Shown one piece after another: positions 61,581 to 64,000 of a stretch of 64,000 nt of DNA. The first letter of the stretch is position 1; each line of letters starts with the position of its first letter. Location: positions 1 through 64,000 of the forward strand of contig JAUXYJ010000079.1 of the NCBI GenBank assembly GCA_030694465.1. Reading direction: 5' to 3'. Source of the DNA: Deltaproteobacteria bacterium. Lineage in GTDB: Bacteria > Myxococcota_A > Polyangia > Polyangiales > Ga0077539. The notes below the pieces were generated by a model. That model was not told the origin of the DNA and did not search any database. It was given only the letters and a program-made list of their open reading frames with translations. The translations under genes and the position numbers were made by a program.

Positions 61581-61596
61581 TGCAAGTGGGATGCCG
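61581..61596 (-). promoter_or_regulatory. Sigma-54 promoter of pilin paralogue 2
   Basis: CGGCATCCCACTTGCA on the minus strand has GGCA at -24 and TTGCA at -12, with GG and GC 10 bases apart. The predicted start is near 61570, a leader of about 68 bases. It lies in the 419-bp gap 61503-61921, which holds only this and the terminator of the upstream pilin. Confidence 0.75.
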
Positions 61597-61830
61597 ACAA
61601 AGTCGGTTGGCTCCCCACATGGGAGGAAAGAGTACGATTGGAGCCCCAATGCGGCGAGACACGCAACAATCGTGATGCCTTAGGTCGCGGTCCGGTGCAG
61701 CCTCGCGACTCGATTGCCGAGTCCCCTCGAAGCCCCTCCCCCACCCCACCGAGTGAGCTGGCCGCAGCTCGGCTCGCTCACGCACTTCACTGGTTTATTC
61801 TTCAGAGTTCTTGGCTGCGACAGCCCAAAA

Positions 61831-61878
61831 CGAAGAAACCCCGATTTGCACCGGGGGGTGCCCATCGGGGTTCTTCGC
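61831..61878 (-). terminator. Terminator after pilin paralogue 1
   Basis: CGAAGAAACCCCGAT and ATCGGGGTTCTTCG form a long stem with a single-base bulge around a GC-rich loop, 44 bases after the stop of the 61922-62461 pilin. This fits a strong factor-independent stop behind a highly expressed pilin gene. Confidence 0.75.
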
Positions 61879-61921
61879 GGGTTGAGATCGCGCGATGTTT
61901 AAGACCTTCGCGCGGCGAATC

Positions 61922-62461
61922 TCACTCGAGCTCGTTGTTCATCCAGATGCCGGGTGAACCCTGCATCTGAAGCTGCGTATCAAGGCGTCCTGCGCGCTCG
62001 AAGGTCGAGAAGATCGCGTCGCCGTCGAGGTTGCCGTTTGCACGTGCGGTGAACTGCGCTGCGGTTCCGAGACCGCTCGAGGTGTACTCGTACGAGAAGT
62101 AGAACGGATCCGCGATCGCGAAATCAAGCGCCTGCCAGGTCGGAACGTCCCAGTCCGTGATCGCCGCGGTGCGGCGAATGCCTGCGCCGGGGGTTGCCGG
62201 TGTCAGCGCGACGGTGATGGGAAACTGCGCTTGGAGGGGTGCGCCCGCGAGGCCGCGGGTCACACGCTCGCCAGTGGCGTAGGTGCTCGAGCTTCGGTAG
62301 AGGTAGGCCAACTTGTCGACCGCCTCGGTGGTCTTGGCGCGGCGGAGGTACTTGATCATTGCCGGGATCGCGACTGCGGCGAGAATGCCGAGAATTGCGA
62401 CCACGATCATGAGCTCAATGAGGGTAAATCCGCTCTTGTTCTTCTTGAGAAGGGACTTCAT
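61922..62461 (-). CDS. pilA: Type IV pilin, paralogue 1 (probable major pilin)
   Basis: A 179-residue prepilin from ATG 62461 with leader MKSLLKKNKSG and mature start FTLIELMIVVAILGILAAVA, Phe1 and Glu5 present. Shared blocks with paralogue 2 are MIKYLRRAKTTEAVDKLAYL, TPATPGAGIRRTAAITDWDV, WQALDFAIADPFYFSYEYTS and GNLDGDAIFSTFERAG. It has the best sigma-54 promoter of the group and the strongest terminator, so I take it as the major pilin; the symbol follows the family and is not proof that it is the main pilus subunit. Such pili drive twitching or social motility in myxobacteria. Confidence 0.93.
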   Translation of the reverse strand: MKSLLKKNKSGFTLIELMIVVAILGILAAVAIPAMIKYLRRAKTTEAVDKLAYLYRSSSTYATGERVTRGLAGAPLQAQFPITVALTPATPGAGIRRTAAITDWDVPTWQALDFAIADPFYFSYEYTSSGLGTAAQFTARANGNLDGDAIFSTFERAGRLDTQLQMQGSPGIWMNNELE

Positions 62462-62549
62462 GGGGTGTGGCTCCAGAGAGTTTGTTGTGTTGGGAGAGTT
62501 CAGGGAGCGCTGCGGTGTTGGATGGCTGCAGGCTTCGAGCGAAGAACAA

Positions 62550-62565
62550 TGCAACAGGTGGGCCA
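62550..62565 (-). promoter_or_regulatory. Sigma-54 promoter of pilin paralogue 1
   Basis: TGGCCCACCTGTTGCA on the minus strand is close to the consensus TGGCACG-N4-TTGCA, with exact GG/GC spacing. The predicted start is near 62539, a leader of about 78 bases. It begins 4 bases beyond the preceding pilin gene's stop. Confidence 0.8.
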
Positions 62566-62569
62566 ACGA

Positions 62570-63112
62570 TTATTCCGTTTCGCGTTCCACGTAGATGCTG
62601 TTGGTAAACGAAGCCGTCTCGAACAAGGAGAAAGTGCTGTCGGCATCGAGGTCGCCACGGGCCGATGCGACCCACCAGGCGTCCTGGGTGGGCAGCGTTG
62701 AGTATCCCAGGTCCGCGGGCGATGCGCCGGGCACCACGGGGCGCGCTGGGGGGACTCCCGCCACAGTGGAGTATTGGTAATAGACGCGGCCAGTCGGCCG
62801 AACCCCGAGCTGCGTCCATCCAGCGGGGACGCCCGAGTACCAGTCGTTGCTGGAGCTTCCGACGGTGGTGGGCCAGTAGTTCGGGATGGTCCCCGAGACG
62901 TCTGCATACTGAGCGAATTCGCTGCGATACGACTCTTGGCGCATCCGAATCATGCCGAGCAGATTGTAAGCCTCGGTGGTCCGTGCGCGGCGGGTGTATC
63001 GCGTGAACGAGACGATCGCGATGGAGGCCAGAACACCGAGAATTGTCACGGTGATCATGAGCTCAATCAACGTAAAGCCGCGAAGTTTTGAGCGCGTTGG
63101 ATGATGTTTCAT
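62570..63112 (-). CDS. Type IV pilin-like protein, divergent paralogue
   Basis: A 180-residue prepilin from ATG 63112, with GAGGA about nine bases upstream. The leader MKHHPTRSKLRG is followed by FTLIELMITVTILGVLASIA, Phe1 and Glu5 present. The globular part differs from the other pilins (RMRQESYRSEFAQYADVSGT, WTQLGVRPTGRVYYQYST) but keeps the C-terminal GDLDADSTFSLFE loop. It could be a minor pilin or the pilin of a second system. It is first in the four-gene minus-strand row and has its own, weaker sigma-54 element 112 bases upstream. Confidence 0.92.
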   Translation of the reverse strand: MKHHPTRSKLRGFTLIELMITVTILGVLASIAIVSFTRYTRRARTTEAYNLLGMIRMRQESYRSEFAQYADVSGTIPNYWPTTVGSSSNDWYSGVPAGWTQLGVRPTGRVYYQYSTVAGVPPARPVVPGASPADLGYSTLPTQDAWWVASARGDLDADSTFSLFETASFTNSIYVERETE

Positions 63113-63223
63113 TCGCGAATTTCCTCGCACAGGAGAGAAAGCCTAGCGGCAAAAGAGAAGGACGACGGTGACAACCCAGGGAGACCGCGGGACGAGCTTG
63201 ACGCTCTTGAGAGCGCAAAACCC

Positions 63224-63239
63224 TGCAAATAGCTCACCG
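63224..63239 (-). promoter_or_regulatory. Sigma-54 promoter of the divergent pilin gene
   Basis: CGGTGAGCTATTTGCA on the minus strand has GG and GC 10 bases apart and TTGCA at -12, while the -24 half is only GG. It is the only GG-N8-TTGC match on this strand in the 521-bp gap 63113-63633. The predicted start is near 63213. Confidence 0.55.
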
Positions 63240-63295
63240 CAGCGCCGATCGTAGCGGACATGCAGGCGGACGCGGAGAGTTGTGCACACGAACGC

Positions 63296-63343
63296 GACAA
63301 TTTTGGGCCCACGGGGTGACAATTTTTGGCAGGCCCACAGGGT
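63296..63343. repeat. Direct repeat upstream of the pilin promoter, possible activator site
   Basis: Two adjacent copies of a 22-26 bp unit begin GACAATTTT and end in CCCAC-GGGGT or CCCACAGGGT. They lie 57-104 bases upstream of the -24 box of the divergent pilin gene, the distance usual for sites bound by NtrC-type activators. On the minus strand each contains ATTGTC. Confidence 0.45.
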
Positions 63344-63633
63344 GTGTATTTGCAGGCCGAGTGCGCGTCGTCGGCCTCTCGCACGTGGGCCCGCTCGATC
63401 CTTCGCGGGCTTACACACTTAGTACCACGTGGGCTAATTCAGCACAAAGACACACAGAGCACGACGATGTCGGTCTTCGCCCGAATCGCACCTAGGTGCT
63501 TCAACGGGAAACGATGTAACAACACGAATTCCGTCTGTGGGGAGGGCTCCTTCGCGAGGAGCCCATCGATCTCTGCGCTGGGTCCCTGCCCCATTCTCCC
63601 GCTGTGCCCAAGAGCACCACGAGGGGGGGGCCC

Positions 63634-64000
63634 TTAGTCGTCTTGTGCGAGGTCGTCGTCTTTGGCGAGTCCAAGCTTCGTGAGCCGGTATCGAAACGAA
63701 CGAAACGACAGCCCCACCAACGCCGCCGCTTTGGTACGCACACCGCGGCTTCGCGTGAGCGCTTGGAGCAAGAGTGAGCGCTCGATGTTCTCGAGGTACT
63801 GCTCGATGTGTAGGCCCTCGTCGGGGAGCACGGCTTCGAGGTCGTTGGATGCAGGCTGTCCTGCGATTTCAGGGGGCAAATCACGGAGCTCGATGCGCAG
63901 GCCCGCGGAGAGAGCGACCGCGCGTTCGACCGCATTTTCGAGCTCGCGCACGTTGCCCGGAAACGGATGACTCACGAGGGCGGCCGTCGCTTCGGCCGAA
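63634..64000 (-). CDS. Sigma-54-dependent response regulator, C-terminus only (PilR-like)
   Basis: The gene runs off the right end; only its last 121 codons are present. It shows the end of the AAA+ sigma-54 interaction domain (SHPFPGNVRELENAVERAVA) and a Fis-type helix-turn-helix (GVRTKAAALVGLSFRSFRYR, ending in LTKLGLAKD). This is the C-terminus of an NtrC-family activator. Next to four pilin genes with -24/-12 promoters, PilR is the likely identity, but the receiver and any pilS lie outside the window. The stop is TAA. Confidence 0.9.
   Translation of the reverse strand, partial: SAEATAALVSHPFPGNVRELENAVERAVALSAGLRIELRDLPPEIAGQPASNDLEAVLPDEGLHIEQYLENIERSLLLQALTRSRGVRTKAAALVGLSFRSFRYRLTKLGLAKDDDLAQDD

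Noticed and set aside
61594..61606. CCGAC-AAA-GTCGG hairpin as an activator site for pilin paralogue 2
   Set aside because: It overlaps the -24 box, too close for an NtrC-type enhancer, and the arms are only five bases; likely chance.

Overview
The window looks like chromosome of a high-GC myxobacterium or relative (Myxococcota, formerly Deltaproteobacteria). Signs of this are the strong G/C bias at third codon positions, many Cys-rich lipoproteins, giant TPR proteins, a Ser/Thr kinase with a PEGA-like tail, the SPOUT methyltransferase next to trmD, tandem type IV pilin genes and a sigma-54 activator. The genus cannot be read from the sequence alone.

Layout. (1) 1-3.2 kb: an unrecognised membrane protein, a small lipoprotein, a coiled-coil protein and the catalytic remnant of a tyrosine recombinase facing the 3' end of a tRNA-Lys gene. 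(2) 3.2-4.0 kb: five tRNA genes, Lys-CTT, Arg-TCG and His-GTG on the minus strand, Pro-TGG and Arg-TCT on the plus strand. (3) 4.2-14.1 kb: a 1808-residue TPR protein, a VanW-family protein, the CoA biosynthesis enzyme CoaBC and a zinc-ribbon/dispanin-like membrane protein. (4) 14.1-19.0 kb: the glyoxylate shunt (malate synthase, isocitrate lyase) with a divergent RamB/ScfR-type regulator and a cluster of TGTCA boxes between them. (5) 19.0-29.2 kb: argG, an acyl-CoA dehydrogenase-like protein and a 2579-residue TPR protein, the last two coupled by a 4-bp overlap. (6) 29.5-36.7 kb: a large alpha/beta-hydrolase-like lipoprotein, a basic putative DNA-binding protein followed by an odd repeat field, and a two-gene heterodimeric ABC exporter. 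(7) 37-41 kb: the rpsP-khpA-rimM-trmD-SPOUT-rplS translation operon, with a Cys-rich lipoprotein downstream. (8) 41-48 kb: a multihaem cytochrome/metallophosphatase-like lipoprotein, a stand-alone B12-binding domain, uvrA, pdxA and a winged-helix regulator. (9) 48-56 kb: a GAF-domain protein, a thioredoxin-fold lipoprotein cluster, and a PQQ-repeat lipoprotein with a HEAT-repeat partner. (10) 56.7-64 kb: a transmembrane Ser/Thr kinase, a TPR-like protein, four prepilin-type genes and the C-terminus of an NtrC/PilR-type activator that runs off the window.

The most coherent signal is at the right end. Each of the four pilin-like genes is preceded by its own GG-N10-GC (sigma-54, -24/-12) element, and a sigma-54 activator lies next door. 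One of the four pilins lacks the usual Phe1/Glu5. The most unexplained DNA is the field of CGCAT/ATGCGCAT repeats at about 32.57-32.80 kb, between two convergent gene ends where no promoter is expected. Functions are read from motifs and family knowledge; no database search was run.
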